This document shows positions 43,593 to 54,312 of a stretch of 64,000 bases of DNA, one piece after another. Position 1 is the stretch's first letter. Each line of letters starts with the position of its first letter. The position numbers were made by a program, and so were the translations under genes. The stretch comes from Platanthera guangdongensis. Its lineage: Eukaryota; Streptophyta; Magnoliopsida; Asparagales; Orchidaceae. The stretch is taken from positions 108,881,213-108,945,212 of the forward strand of contig CM077163.1 in NCBI GenBank assembly GCA_039583875.1. The letters are read 5' to 3'. Under the pieces are notes generated by a model, which saw only the letters and a list, made by a program, of their open reading frames with translations, searched no databases and had not been told where the DNA came from.

Positions 43593-43894
43593 ATCTCCCC
43601 CTATTTGAAGAAGCCTAAACCCTACAAGCTAAGGTGAATAGAGCAAATGGGAATGAAAACCATAAACTTAAAATTGAGTTGAGTGAGTTATCCCTTACCA
43701 ATACCAATTTCTTGGGAGCAAGCTTGGAGCCACCTTAGCCTTAGCTGAGAGGGTAATCTCCCCCTTTTCAGCTTCTGCAAATCGGGGTCTGTAGCGTTTG
43801 GCCCTTTGCTCCCCCTCAGTTCTTGCATCTGTACTCACGCTGGAGTTCCTTGCTCCCCCTCAGATCATGCATGAGCCTGGAGCTTTTGTAGTCT
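43593..43894 (-). other. C4 polypurine tract and additional purine tracts
   Basis: Minus strand: AAATAGGGGGAGAT just before the 3' LTR (43606-43593). Further upstream are GAAAAGGGGGAGAT (about 43770), AACTGAGGGGGAGCAAAG (about 43814-43797) and a second CTGAGGGGGAGCAAGG (about 43866-43851). The two latter words equal the 21-bp repeat core of E1 ORF3. No coding frame lies here. Confidence 0.75.
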
Positions 43895-44465
43895 TCATTC
43901 CTCATAATTGAGCATCCCCAATTCAGTCTTGTAAAGATTGAACTTGGTCTCGTCTAAGGGCTTTGTGAATATATCAGCAATCTGCTTGTCCGTGGGGACA
44001 TAACAGAGAGAGATGTCCTTGTTTTCCACGTGCTCCCGAATGAAGTGGTAGCGCACTTCAATATGCTTCGTTCTGTTGTGCGATACAGGATTGTTGGCAA
44101 TGGCAATTGCACTGGAGGAGTCGCAGTACATGGGTACTTCCTTGAACTGAAGGTCGTAGTCGGCTAACTGGTTTCTGATCCATAGAAGTTGTGCGCAACA
44201 GCTTCCTGCCGAGATGTACTCTGACTCTGCTGTGGAGGTTGCAACACAATTCTGTTTCTTGCTGTTCCATGAGATAAGCCTCCTGCCGAGGAATTGACAC
44301 GTCCCGGAGGTGCTTTTCCTGTCATCCCTGCTCCCTGCAAAATCAGCATCTGAAAAGCCTATTAGCTCGACATCATTGTTTCTCGGGTACCACAAGCCAA
44401 GATTAGGAGTACCTTTAAGGAATCTTAGAATTCGCTTTGCAGCGACATAGTGAGATTCTTAGTGT
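43895..44465 (-). CDS. pol: C4 RNase H end of Pol
   Basis: The open piece 44395-43895 (166 codons) holds the copia RNaseH with its acidic residues visible in [20 protein letters not shown] and MYCDSSSA, then [15 protein letters not shown] and [15 protein letters not shown], ending YEE-stop. It is joined to the upstream RT frame through one missing base near 44460, in the segment reading ACTAAGAATCTCAC on the minus strand. Otherwise it is undamaged. Confidence 0.88.
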
Positions 44466-47007
44466 TCACCTGATATCGGGCACAGACACATGTGGAGAAC
44501 ATAATATCCGGTCTACTGGCAATAAGGTAGAGCAGGGATCCAATGATGCTTCTGTATTTGGTTTCATCGAAAGGTTTACCTTTCTCATCCTTATCCAGAG
44601 ACAAGGTGGATCCCATTGGAGTCCTCATAGAGGTTGCACTCTCCATTCCGAATTTCTTAAGGAGTTCATTTGTGAACTTCGTCTGAGAGATGAAGATTCC
44701 ATCCTCAGACTGTTTCACTTGAAGTCCTAAGAAATACTTGAGCTCTCCCATACTGCTCATTTCAAACTTTCCTTGCATAAGTTTAGAAAACTTTTTGCAA
44801 AGATTGTTGTCCGTTGAGCCGAATATTATGTCATCGACATAGATTTGCACCAGCAAAATCTTGCCTTTGACTTCCCTGAGAAACAATGTTTTATCTATTT
44901 TACCTCTGGAGAACTTGTTCTCAAGAAGAAAACTAGATAAAGTCTCATACCAAGCTCGTGGAGCTTGTTTCAACCCATATAATGCTTTATTAAGAAAGTA
45001 AACATGGTTGGGAAAAGTAGGATCGACAAAACCTGGGGGTTGAGCGACGTATACTTCCTCTTTCAGATCTCCGTTTAGGAATGCCGATTTCACATCCATT
45101 TGATAGACTGTGAATCCTTTGACTGCAGCATACGCCAGGAACAACCTAATTGCCTCGAGCCTTGCTACTGGTGCAAAGGTCTGATCGAAATCAATCCCTT
45201 CCTCCTGTCGGTAACCTTGAGCCACCAGCCTGGCTTTGTTCTTTACGATGACACCATGTTCATCCAGCTTGTTTCTGAAGATCCACTTTGTGCCGATCAC
45301 ATTCTGCTTGTATGGTCTGGGAACCAGCGTCCAAACTTTGCACCGTTCGAATTGATGTAGTTCCTCTTGCATGGCCAGAATCCATGTCGCATCCTTGTTT
45401 GCCTCGTCGAACTTCTTTGGCTCTACCTGTGACAGGAAGCTAAGATGCAATACTTCGTTAGTTGTACCTCTTCGAGTTCTGACGCCGACACGAGGATCTC
45501 CGATGATCTGTTCTCTAGGATGATCCCTCACGTGACGGAGCTCTAGAAGTCTGGCGTCCGGTGCTTCAACAGTTTCAGATGACGTGGAGGTGGAAACTTT
45601 GACGTACTGAGGAGCGTCATCTTTAGCGGTCTCATCCAGACTCAGCTGTTCAAGTCGAGCACCTACATCTTCAAGAATAGTACTGGAAGAGTTGCTGTTA
45701 AGCAAACTTCCTTCATCAAATACAACATTTATTGATTCTTCTACCACTAGGGTTTTCTTATTGAAGACCCTATATGCCCGACTATGGGAACTATAGCCCA
45801 TGAATATGCCTTCGAAGCATTTTTCACCGAATTTAGTATGCGGGTACTTCCCATTATTCAGTACATAGCATCTGCAACCAAAAATCCTTAAGTAGGACAT
45901 GGTTGGTTTCCTGCCTTTCAATAGTTCGTAAGGCGTCTTACGATGATGCTTGTTGATCAATGCTCGGTTTTGTACATGACAAGCTGTATTGACAGCCTCT
46001 GCCCAGAAGTATTCCGGGAGAGAAGCGTCTTTCAACATTGTCGTGCAGGCTTCAATGAGAGTTCTATTTCTCCTCTCCACAACTCCATTTTGCTGAGGAG
46101 TGCGCGGGGAGGAAAACTCATGAAAGATACCTTGTTCTTCACAAAATTCTGTCATAGCACCAGATTTGAATTCTGTTCCATGGTCACTTCTGATTTTGAC
46201 CACGGAGCAGTTAAATTCGTTCTGAACCTGCTTGACAAAATTAGTGAAGATGTCAAACGTATCTGACTTTCGTTTCAAAAAGAACACCCATGTAAAACGA
46301 GAATGATCATCAACTATCACTAGCGTATAGGACTTGCCTCCCAAGCTATGAACTTGCATTGGACCAAACAAGTCCATATGTAAAAGGTAAAGACATCGGG
46401 AAGAGTCTTTGTCTGCGATGCTCTTAAAGGTAGCCCGAGTCTGTTTGCCCATCTGGCATGCAGGACAGGGGCTATCTTTGATGCACTTGATACTGGGAGC
46501 ATCCCTTACCAAGTTCTTAGAAAACAGCATACTAATTGTCTTGAAATTAATATGTGCCAATCTTTTGTGCCATTGTTCACAAAGAGATGCACTGCCTGTT
46601 GTCACAAGGCATACGGGGGTAGATGAATCTAAACTGAGAAAATCTAAACAGAAGATATTTCTGCTCCTAATGCCTGATAATACGGTTTCAGAAGAGGTAC
46701 GTGAAATTATCAAACATTTATCCTTGCAGAACTTAAAGTCATAACCTTTATCACATAACTGACTTACACTGATCAGGTTATGGTTTAACCCTTCAACATA
46801 AGCCACGTCGGTGATAGAGATTATACCGTTGGAAATCATACCGTAACCTCTGGTGACTCCTCGATCTGACCCTCCAAAGATGACTTTGGGTCCATTCTCG
46901 ACTGGAGTGTAATCACGCAGCAGGCTTCTTGTCCCAGTCATATGCCGGGAGCATCCACTGTCCAAATACCAGATCGGCGTTTTGGTGGCCTTTGGACATT
47001 CCTGCAA
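44425..47007 (-). CDS. pol: C4 Pol: protease, integrase, reverse transcriptase
   Basis: An 860-codon open frame. Protease D16-S17-G18 in [14 protein letters not shown]. Integrase zinc finger H147, H152, C181, C184; catalytic D212 (HMDLFG), D275 (RSDHGTEF) and E311 (NGVVERRNR) with the exact D-35-E spacing; GKR-type region at ~360-400. RT has D638 in [12 protein letters not shown] and YVDD at 723-726. All catalytic residues are intact, so enzymes from this locus could work if made. The frame lies +1 relative to gag. The last 18 codons are out of frame because of the single-base deletion before RNaseH. Confidence 0.93.
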   Translation of the reverse strand: MQECPKATKTPIWYLDSGCSRHMTGTRSLLRDYTPVENGPKVIFGGSDRGVTRGYGMISNGIISITDVAYVEGLNHNLISVSQLCDKGYDFKFCKDKCLIISRTSSETVLSGIRSRNIFCLDFLSLDSSTPVCLVTTGSASLCEQWHKRLAHINFKTISMLFSKNLVRDAPSIKCIKDSPCPACQMGKQTRATFKSIADKDSSRCLYLLHMDLFGPMQVHSLGGKSYTLVIVDDHSRFTWVFFLKRKSDTFDIFTNFVKQVQNEFNCSVVKIRSDHGTEFKSGAMTEFCEEQGIFHEFSSPRTPQQNGVVERRNRTLIEACTTMLKDASLPEYFWAEAVNTACHVQNRALINKHHRKTPYELLKGRKPTMSYLRIFGCRCYVLNNGKYPHTKFGEKCFEGIFMGYSSHSRAYRVFNKKTLVVEESINVVFDEGSLLNSNSSSTILEDVGARLEQLSLDETAKDDAPQYVKVSTSTSSETVEAPDARLLELRHVRDHPREQIIGDPRVGVRTRRGTTNEVLHLSFLSQVEPKKFDEANKDATWILAMQEELHQFERCKVWTLVPRPYKQNVIGTKWIFRNKLDEHGVIVKNKARLVAQGYRQEEGIDFDQTFAPVARLEAIRLFLAYAAVKGFTVYQMDVKSAFLNGDLKEEVYVAQPPGFVDPTFPNHVYFLNKALYGLKQAPRAWYETLSSFLLENKFSRGKIDKTLFLREVKGKILLVQIYVDDIIFGSTDNNLCKKFSKLMQGKFEMSSMGELKYFLGLQVKQSEDGIFISQTKFTNELLKKFGMESATSMRTPMGSTLSLDKDEKGKPFDETKYRSIIGSLLYLIASRPDIMFSTCVCARYQVNTKNLTMSLQSEF

Positions 47008-47014
47008 AACAAAA

Positions 47015-48127
47015 TTAATTTGCCTTAGGAACCCAATCGAACTTGGGTCCTAGATTCCTGGTTAGCACACTCCCCCTCGGTTGGTTAACCCTACGAGTGG
47101 TCGGCCTCGCATTGCTAATATGGGGAGTCTCGTAATGCCTAGGATTAAACCAACAATCCACGGCAAAGTGACCAACTTTGCCACAGCACCAACAGTCGAA
47201 TCTGTTGTACCTCTTCCTAGGCTCCTGCCTTACCCTGGGAACGGTGGGTACAGCTGGGGCCTTGGATCTGGAGGAGGAGCCCTCATGGTGACAGCAGTCA
47301 CATGACTTCGTCACCTTCTGTATAACAGCCTTGGCTTTTGGTGCCTGCTTTCCATTAAGGCCGCTAGAGAACGGACCATAATTTCCTATGTGGATTTCCT
47401 CATAAGGTGCCTTGAAGGCACTCTCACCGAAGTTCCGGGGAAAGTTCCAACCGTCATACCGGCTCTTTGGCTTTGCAACCGAGGGCCGGAAATGATGCCC
47501 AAATGTTGACTCAAAGTCATGTTGGTTGCAAGGAAAGCCAGGCTTTCTGAACGCAACAGGACTAAGAGGAGCCTTACCCTTTTCATCAGCAGAGGCCTTC
47601 TTGGCGGCCTTATTCTTCCTCTGGTTCTTGTTTCTCCTAGATGAAGAACCAGATACCCCTATATGCCCCAAGCCAGCTCCTTTGGCCTGAGCAGAGAAGG
47701 TATCAACGACTGGAAGAACTGTTTTTGGCATGGAGAATCTCTTGACGATCTTCCTTTCTGCCGCAAGTAGTTCTTCCAACTTGTCGACTTCCTCCTGCTT
47801 TAGATCAAGGAGCTTCAAAGACTCTGAATGCTTTGAAGTCAGGTCAAGGTGTTCCTGTCGGAGAGAAATCAAGCTAGTGACCTCTTCCCTTAGGGATACA
47901 CACTCACCCTTAAGGAATTTTACTTCCTTCTTCTCAGCCTTCAGTCTCTTACGGCACTCATCGAAAGTGTTGAGCAGAAGCTCATACTTCTCGAGGAGCT
48001 CAGCTTCACGGGCCAAAGGGCCATCCTCAGGTTCATCATCCTGAGACTCAGGATCAGAGTCAGAGTCGGAGAGAGGGGTGTGAGCTTTTACCTTCCCAGT
48101 AAATGGGGGGCATTCTTCTTCTGACAT
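47015..48127 (-). CDS. gag: C4 Gag, C-terminal two thirds
   Basis: The native part starts at MSEEECPPF (48127). An acidic stretch ([17 protein letters not shown]) is followed by a long coiled coil (about residues 40-140: [17 protein letters not shown] ... [16 protein letters not shown]). A basic linker leads to the zinc knuckle [14 protein letters not shown] and the tail [17 protein letters not shown]. The order matches E1 (coiled coil, then second knuckle, then WVPK-type end). The N-terminal UBN2 capsid region and the normally oriented first knuckle are missing. A methionine further upstream at 48145 lies in inverted sequence and is not native. Confidence 0.88.
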   Translation of the reverse strand: MSEEECPPFTGKVKAHTPLSDSDSDPESQDDEPEDGPLAREAELLEKYELLLNTFDECRKRLKAEKKEVKFLKGECVSLREEVTSLISLRQEHLDLTSKHSESLKLLDLKQEEVDKLEELLAAERKIVKRFSMPKTVLPVVDTFSAQAKGAGLGHIGVSGSSSRRNKNQRKNKAAKKASADEKGKAPLSPVAFRKPGFPCNQHDFESTFGHHFRPSVAKPKSRYDGWNFPRNFGESAFKAPYEEIHIGNYGPFSSGLNGKQAPKAKAVIQKVTKSCDCCHHEGSSSRSKAPAVPTVPRVRQEPRKRYNRFDCWCCGKVGHFAVDCWFNPRHYETPHISNARPTTRRVNQPRGSVLTRNLGPKFDWVPKAN

Positions 48128-48322
48128 TATTTGCTTTGGATGCAATAAGCCAGGACACGTCGTGGCCGACTGCTATCAAAGCAAAAGAGAAAAGGGGAAA
48201 GGAGAGGAGCTCAAATCCTCCAGAGATAAGAAGAAGGAGCGGAGCTACATCGCCAAACGGCCAAAGACACTGAGTGAGTCTGACTCCTCAGACTCAAGAA
48301 ATAGCTCCTCACACTCAAGTGA
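48126..48322 (+). pseudogene. gag: Inverted Gag fragment with the first zinc knuckle (C4)
   Basis: The plus strand encodes [18 protein letters not shown], a basic stretch (KREKGKGEELK, KKKERSY) and a Ser/Asp-rich end (SESDSSDS, SSHSSDD). This equals the first-knuckle region of E1 gag (IICYCCNRPGHVVADC). It runs opposite to the rest of C4 and joins the primer-binding site directly. So the leader and capsid region are deleted and about 200 bp are inverted. The fragment is open throughout but has no start of its own. Confidence 0.9.
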
Positions 48323-48330
48323 TGATACCA
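48323..48330 (-). other. C4 primer-binding site, truncated
   Basis: The minus strand reads TGGTATCA two bases after the LTR end, then diverges into the inverted gag fragment (TCACTTGAG) where relatives continue GAGG. Only eight bases of tRNA complementarity remain. Confidence 0.8.
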
Positions 48331-48332
48331 CT

Positions 48333-50021
48333 TGAAAGTCCACCTAGTGTCAGCTATGTGCACCTATGGGGGGGGGGGAATAGGTGACGAGTAGCGCTTT
48401 TGCGGAATTTACGAATGTACCTGCACAATAAAAATAAAAAGCACAGCACACAGAATACACAGGCAATTTATAGTGGTTCCCTGACTTGGGTACATCCACT
48501 TTCCCCCTTCGACCTATCTCCCAACAAGGGACGACTCGGTCTCTTCTCCAACAGGATTGAAATCCAATCCCTACACTATCGGAAGGAACCCTTCCACACG
48601 TGAGAGTCAACACTCCCACAAAACGGGTTGCACCCAACCCTTACAACACGGAACAATCGTTCCTTTACAACAAATGTAAATATAGAATGTACACGAGATA
48701 CAAACTTAGTTTGGAGACTACGGTGTTCCTCTTCGTTCGACGACGTGTTCGTGAAGTCAACGAAGAGTCTACAACCTTGGTCTCTCTTGGAGAGGATCTC
48801 CCCGGAACCGGCGGCGGCAACACGAGCGGCGGCTAGCTTCGGGATCGGCGGCTATGATGATGAGCGGCTGCTGAACTTGGAGATCCAAACTTCGTAGCGA
48901 AGCTAGCTTGGTCTTCCAACGGTCACACGAGGATCGGTCGTCTCGATCGATTCGGACGGGGAAGTTTTTCCCGATCAACAAATCGAGAGACAAGAGATCT
49001 CTGGATAGACACGTGAGACTCAAAGCTTTGCTAAGCTTCTGTCGCCGGAGATCGGGAAGAAAAGCGATCAGCAGCGGCGACGGACTAGCGCGAGCGGCGA
49101 CGGATGCGGCGGAGCTATTTCGCGATTTTAGGGTTTGCTCTGCTCGGCTTCTTTCTGTCTAGGTATTCCGTTCAAAATACCCGTATATAAATACTGTAGA
49201 TGCTTTCCAAAATGACCGTTGTGGGACCCACAAGCTGAATCCCTAAGTCCCGGTACAGAATCTTAACAGCGGCAGAATCCGGTTCAGGAAGTTCCAGAAA
49301 AACGCCCAAGTCAAAATCGGTGAGAATCGAAAGTGATTCTCGCCGAGTCGCCGGGAATCAAAGGTGATTCTCGACGATTCGGCGAGAATCAAAGATGATT
49401 CTCGTCGAATTTGCCTTGGTTGCACGCACTGCTTTAGGCCAGGTCGAGACGGCGAGAATCAACCAGTGATTCTCGACGATTCGACGAGAATCACTAGTGA
49501 TTCTCGCCGAATCGGCGAGAATCACTTGGTGATTCTCGTCGATTCTTACTTAGAAGCAGAGGTGCTTGCTTAGAAGTGGCTGGGTCGAGTTCGGCGAGAA
49601 TCAACTTCTGATTCTCGACGAATCGGCGAGAATCACAAGTGATTCTCGCCGAATCGGCGAGAATCACTTGGTGATTCTCGTCAATTTAAACTTAGACGAA
49701 TTTTCGTCTTTCCACCTATGAGGTGCTCCTTGACCCATCCTTGCTCCTTGTCTGCTCCTGCATATTTACAGCCCTGTGCTTGAAAATAAGTGCACTCCAA
49801 TAGAGAGAATACACGTAGGCCAACACACTGATCTGCTCAACGAGGGATTACGTCGTGCAGACCCGTGTATATTGACCGACTGCACCCTGACATTGGTGTG
49901 CACTTAGCGTGGAAAAACTGCAAGCACAACTAGAAAGATTTTATCAAATACATAGTCTATTGACCTTAGCTTGTCCAGGGGCTTCTTCAAATCAGGTACA
50001 TTGTGGATACAATACCCAACA
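48333..50021 (-). repeat. C4 5' LTR
   Basis: 1,689 bp, plus-strand ends TGAAAGTCCACC and ATACCCAACA, followed by TCAGT. Hairpin array 49316-49690, with one unit more than the 3' LTR (the extra unit lies at about 49647-49678). G tract 48368-48378. Otherwise almost identical to the 3' LTR. Confidence 0.94.
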
Positions 50022-50026
50022 TCAGT

Positions 50027-50700
50027 TCTCTTGTAAAGGTGCAACAACTCAGGGTCTTCCATCTACTGCAATCTTTTGAGTGCAATCCATGAAGTCTCAA
50101 CTACCTCCAAACTACTGGACGAGTTATAACTTCCAATAGAAATATTCATCAAGAGAAATTCTTCTGCCTGTGAATCCACAAAAAGATTAAAAATTTTCCC
50201 CTTTTTTTACTCAGAGCGTCGGCTACCACATTAACTTTGCTGGGATGGTACTAAATCTCAACATCATAATCAGCGACATACTCTAACCATCTTCACTGGC
50301 GCAGATTCAACTCCTTTTGGGTGAAAACATACTTTAAACTTTTATGATCGGTATAAATCTTACATAATGCGCCATATAGCAAGTGTCTCCACAACTTTAG
50401 GGCATAAATCACTGTTGCGAACTCTAGATCATGCATAGGGTAGTTCTTTTCATGTACGTTTAGCTGCCTCGACCCATACGCAATTACCTTGCCTTCTTGC
50501 ATCAACACGCATCCAAGTCCAACATGCGATGCATCTACATATACGGCATATTCTATCCCTTTAGTAGGCAGAGACAAGACTGGAGCAGGGCACAATCTCT
50601 TCCTCGCACTTATTGCACTTATTCTAGATCATGCGTAGGGTTGTTCTTTTCATGTACCTTTAGCTGCGTCGACCTATACGTAATTCCAGAAAGGCTTCCT
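50027..50700 (-). pseudogene. pol: G3 RNase H region with internal duplication
   Basis: The open piece 50595-50293 carries [57 protein letters not shown] and [19 protein letters not shown], a clear gypsy RNaseH with catalytic Asp/Glu. Between RT and this frame, 50623-50688 repeats 50422-50486 almost exactly (the region encoding [12 protein letters not shown]), and CTTCCTCGCACTTAT occurs at both 50602 and 50697. The stretch 50027-50290 continues towards integrase (WPSKVNVVADALS-type sequence) with stops. Confidence 0.8.
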
Positions 50701-51613
50701 CGCACTTATCAATCCAGATAAAAGCTGAGTTCTTCTGCGTCAGTTTAGTCAAAGGCGCATATAACGTAGAGAAACTCTCTACAAACCTTCTATAATAGCC
50801 AACCAACCCTAGGAAGCTCCTTATCTCCTTGGGGGTGGTGGGCCTATTCCAATCCATAACAGCAGTTATCTTCTCAGGGTCAACTGAAATTCCATCTTTA
50901 TTTACCACATGACCCAAGAAAGAAACCTGAGGCAATGAAAACTCACATTTACTTAGCTTGGCATACAACTTATGCTCCCTCAAGGTAGGCAAAACTAAAC
51001 GGAAGTGTTGGGCTTGCTCAACAGCACTGCAGGAATATAACAAAATGTCATCTATAAACACGACCACGAAATGATCCAGAAAATCCTTGAACACGCAGTT
51101 CATCATATCCATAAAGACAGAGGGAGCATTGGTCATACCAAAGGACATTACCAAAAACTCAAAATGCTCATGCCGCAAACAGAAAGCAGTCCGTGGAATA
51201 TCTGCCTCATGAATCCTCAACTGGTGGTAGCCTGAATGAAGATCGATCTTTAAAAACACAGAGCTACCAAGCAACTGATCAAATAGGTCATCAATCCTAG
51301 GCAGAGGATATTTATTCTTAATAGTGACTTTATTCAGCTCTCTATAGTCAATACACAGCCTCATTGATCCATACTTTTTCTTTACAAACAAGACGGGAGC
51401 ACCCCAAGTCGATGAACTCGGCCTAATAAAACCATTCAGGAGCAACTCATCCAACTGAGTACGCAACTCCTCCAACTCACGTGGGGTCATCTGGTACGGT
51501 GCTTTAGTAATAGGATGGGTACTTGGCTCCAGATCTATGACAAACTCCACGTCCCTCTCAGGTGGAAGACCATGAAGATTAGCTGGAAAAACATCCGAAA
51601 ACTCACGCACCAC
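50660..51613 (-). pseudogene. pol: G3 reverse transcriptase
   Basis: An open frame of 317 codons: [20 protein letters not shown], then [90 protein letters not shown] and the catalytic FIDD in [11 protein letters not shown]. It ends in [22 protein letters not shown] and the start of the RNaseH linker. The enzyme part is intact; the end is disturbed by the duplication near 50660. The clade is Tekay-like by overall pattern (inference). Confidence 0.9.
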
Positions 51614-51963
51614 CGGAATCTCCTATACACGCGGCAAGCTAACAATAGTTTCCAAAGCTGAAATCAAACAAGCAAAATACCAGGAATTTGCCAGCTTCTG
51701 AGCACGTACCGCAGATATAATCGAAGAAACTTGGTGCGGTAAACCATAGACACTCTCGGGTTGACCGTTGTCCATCTTGAATTTCAAGCGCTTAACCTTA
51801 CATTGGATAACCGCATCATATTTGGACAACCAGTCCATGACCAAGATCACATCAAAATCCTCCAGGTCTATCACCTTCAAGTCAGTAACTTCTAGAAAAT
51901 CGCTTAACAAAATCGGACAACTCTGAATACCCTGTTCCGACACCACCAAATCACCGGAAGAAA
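51614..51963 (-). pseudogene. pol: G3 protease, C-terminal half only
   Basis: The minus strand reads GDLVVSEQGIQSCPILLSDF, then LKVIDLEDFDVILVMDWLSK and YDAVIQCKVKRLKFKM. This is the second half of a gypsy aspartic protease (FDVILGMDWL family motif, here VMDWL). The first half with the catalytic Asp-Ser/Thr-Gly is missing and replaced by the unrelated segment at 51964-52490. Confidence 0.8.
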
Positions 51964-52490
51964 TGTAACGCCCCAGATTTGTCGTTGCGTGATTTCATAC
52001 GCTTGCTGGGCATTATGCTGGCTCTGACCGTTGTTCGAGCATGGTTTTCTCGCGGGCTTTCGAGTCGTTGTTTTGGTAGTCTAGTTGCACGATTCCCCAG
52101 CAAGCCGGAGTCCAATTTTGGGACTCGGTGAGGCCTCTTAGGGAACGCTTGCACTTTTTCGAGCCCAGGTAATGTTGCTCAAAACGGGTTGATTGTATAG
52201 AAAAAAGGGGTAAAAAGTCCTTAAGGAAAAAATGGTCTAGGACGAGAAAGAAACACTTTCCAAAACCAACAAGAAACTTGACTTGAAATGCATCGCTGAC
52301 TTGATCGAGAGTCAAACGATGATGCTCAACAAAGGCCCTAACCAAAAACGAGTAGGTAGTACTGGAATCAAAGAGAACACGTGTCCAACGGTTCTTTACT
52401 TTAAATTTCCATATAAAAATGCTTACGTAACTAATCGAACTACATCAAAACTACAGCTACAAGCTAAAACAGGAACAAAACTAGGTTAGA
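51964..52490 (+). repeat. Inserted segment in G3 protease (probable truncated gypsy LTR)
   Basis: Starts TGTAACGCCCCAGATTTGTCG on the plus strand, a typical gypsy LTR beginning, and runs about 527 bp without an LTR end or target duplication. It does not resemble the other LTRs here beyond its first ~20 bases. G3 coding sequence lies on both sides, but the protease active-site half is gone, so insertion was accompanied by deletion. No frame of note. Confidence 0.55.
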
Positions 52491-53715
52491 AACTAACCTG
52501 AAATCACTTGGGTAGGAGTCTGCACCTCCTCCAGAGACATCACGTTTAGCTTTCCCTTCCCTTTGTCTATAGGCTGCGGTGGTGGCAAGGCCCGAAGCGG
52601 AACTGGCTACAGCTCAGGCTGAGACTGCGGGCACTTTGACTTGACATGACCTTTCTGTCAGCATTAAAAGCATATTCTAACCTTATCCCAAGAGTGGGCA
52701 GCATCATGCCCCTTCCTTTTGCACGAGATACAAACCAAATCTCCTTTAGGACCACCCTGGATCGCGTGGACCTGCTCCTATTTTTTAGCTCATATCCTCT
52801 TGATACATTTCTCAAACGGGTGGCCTGGTCGGCCACAGAAACAACATATTTCTTTAGTCCTCTTCCTCGAAGCAGCACCAGATTTCTGGGAACTTTTACT
52901 CTCAGCAGTCTTCCTCTTATCCTCTCTCATTTGCTGTCCTCGGTTCTTGGCATTGTCAATTGCCTCAACCTTAAGAGTTACTTCGGCTGCTTTAGCATAA
53001 CTCTCTGATCTATAAGCACTTGCCAATTACTGGATATCACTCTTCAGACCACCCAGAAAGCGCTTGACTCTGTTGGCTTCAGAAACTAAAAAATCCGGGC
53101 CGAACCGGCTCAGCTTGCTAAACTACACATCATACTCACTCACCTTGAGCTGCCTCTGCTTTAAGTGCAGGAAATAATTTATCAAACGGTCTCGCTTGAC
53201 CGACGGCGGAAACTTCTTCATCAAAAGCTCCTTGAAGACTTCCCATGAACATCCATCCTTCAAGTTTTCCTTCTCCCTTAGCCACCAACTCTTTGCCAAA
53301 CCTTTGAGTTGGTAGGCAGCAACCATTACTCTCTAGTCTGCTGAAACTCCAGAGTAAGAGAACATCTCCTCGACTACTATAATCCAGTCATCCAAACCAT
53401 GAAGTATGACCTACCATCATAGTTAGGGGATACTAATCGCTGGATGTGCGAAATGAAGTTCACCTCTGGTGGCAGCATAGCTAGGGGCACTAGAGGAGTA
53501 GGAGGAACTGGAACACCTTGACCCGCGGCCGGGTCCTGAACCCTAAGAGGTTGTCCTGCAATTAAATTCAACAAGGTTTGGATCTGCGACTGCATCTCCA
53601 ACATTTTCCTAGACAAAGCTTCGTTGCTCTATCGCAATCCTTCAATCACGGCCTCGTTCTGAGCACCAGATGACTCGCCCTCTGATTGGGGAGTCGACCT
53701 CATCATAGGATGTCT
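52491..53715 (-). pseudogene. gag: G3 Gag
   Basis: From about 53715 (MLRHPMMRSTPQSEGE) a Gln/Pro-rich N-terminus is followed by the Retrotrans_gag core at 53326-53123 (YQLKGLAKSWWLREKENL, WEVFKELLMKKFPP, FLHLKQRQLKVSEYD). A first zinc knuckle CCFCGRPGHPFEKC lies at about 52850-52809. A second knuckle-like segment (FNADRKGHVKSKCP) is near 52665. The end, VMSLEEVQTPTQVISG at about 52500, normally precedes protease. Several stops and frame changes. Function: particle assembly. Confidence 0.8.
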
Positions 53716-54312
53716 CAACATTCTAATAATTATAACAAGCAACTAGTCAAAACCTAGCTTAACCGCTAGAACCAAACAACCTAGTACAGACAAAACATAC
53801 ATAAATACTTGCTCATACTGCTAAATTGCTCTGGGAACTTTATAAATGATGAAATGCATAAACCTAGGATGATATACCGCCATCCTATTAACTTTTGTGC
53901 CTAGTCCATGAATGCATGAATTTGTATTCGTTTGACTCAAAACAATATGTGTACATATGTCATCAAATAAATCTTTAGCTTGGCACATGTGCAAATGCTA
54001 TGTTATGTTATGCATAATGAAAAGGTAAAAAGTGTTAATGGGCATCCATGTGATGATGGTTATGCATCCCATACTACATAACCATCACATGTTGCCACTT
54101 ATGGTGGATCTATATACAAACACATATTATGCATCCCATACTACATAATATGCCATGTATACTTCTTATCATGCCATGAGTGTGGTGTTCATGCTTCAGC
54201 CAAGATGTATTGATGACACATCTATGTGTGTATGAAATGACACTAGACAACTAACACCAATAAAAGAAGGTTGTTCGACCAATTGTCAAAGCAACCTCGC
54301 TCAGATACGAAC
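53716..54312 (-). other. G3 untranslated leader and primer-binding site
   Basis: Non-coding leader of about 580 bp containing a short duplicated word, TATGCATCCCATACTACATA, at 54062 and 54124. The minus strand at 54310-54299 reads TCGTATCTGAGC, a degenerate match to TGGTATCAGAGC, two bases after the LTR end; this is the likely primer-binding site. No other feature seen. Confidence 0.65.

Larger units (their letters stand above)
41939..50021 (-). mobile_element. C4: copia element with long intact Pol
   Basis: 8,083 bp with the perfect duplication TCAGT (41934-41938 and 50022-50026). Minus order: 5' LTR (50021-48333), primer-binding site, rearranged gag, pol, a purine-tract region, polypurine tract, 3' LTR (43592-41939). 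ORF3 is absent: only about 300 bp separate the RNaseH stop from the 3' LTR. The LTRs belong to the C3 family, sharing long near-identical blocks such as TCAGGGTGCAGT and CACGGGTCTGCA. Probably a young insertion, damaged at the 5' end of gag. Confidence 0.93.

Noticed and set aside
48128..48145. An earlier start (methionine at 48145) for C4 Gag
   Set aside because: These codons fall inside the inverted zinc-knuckle fragment and are antisense to it, so they are not native Gag.
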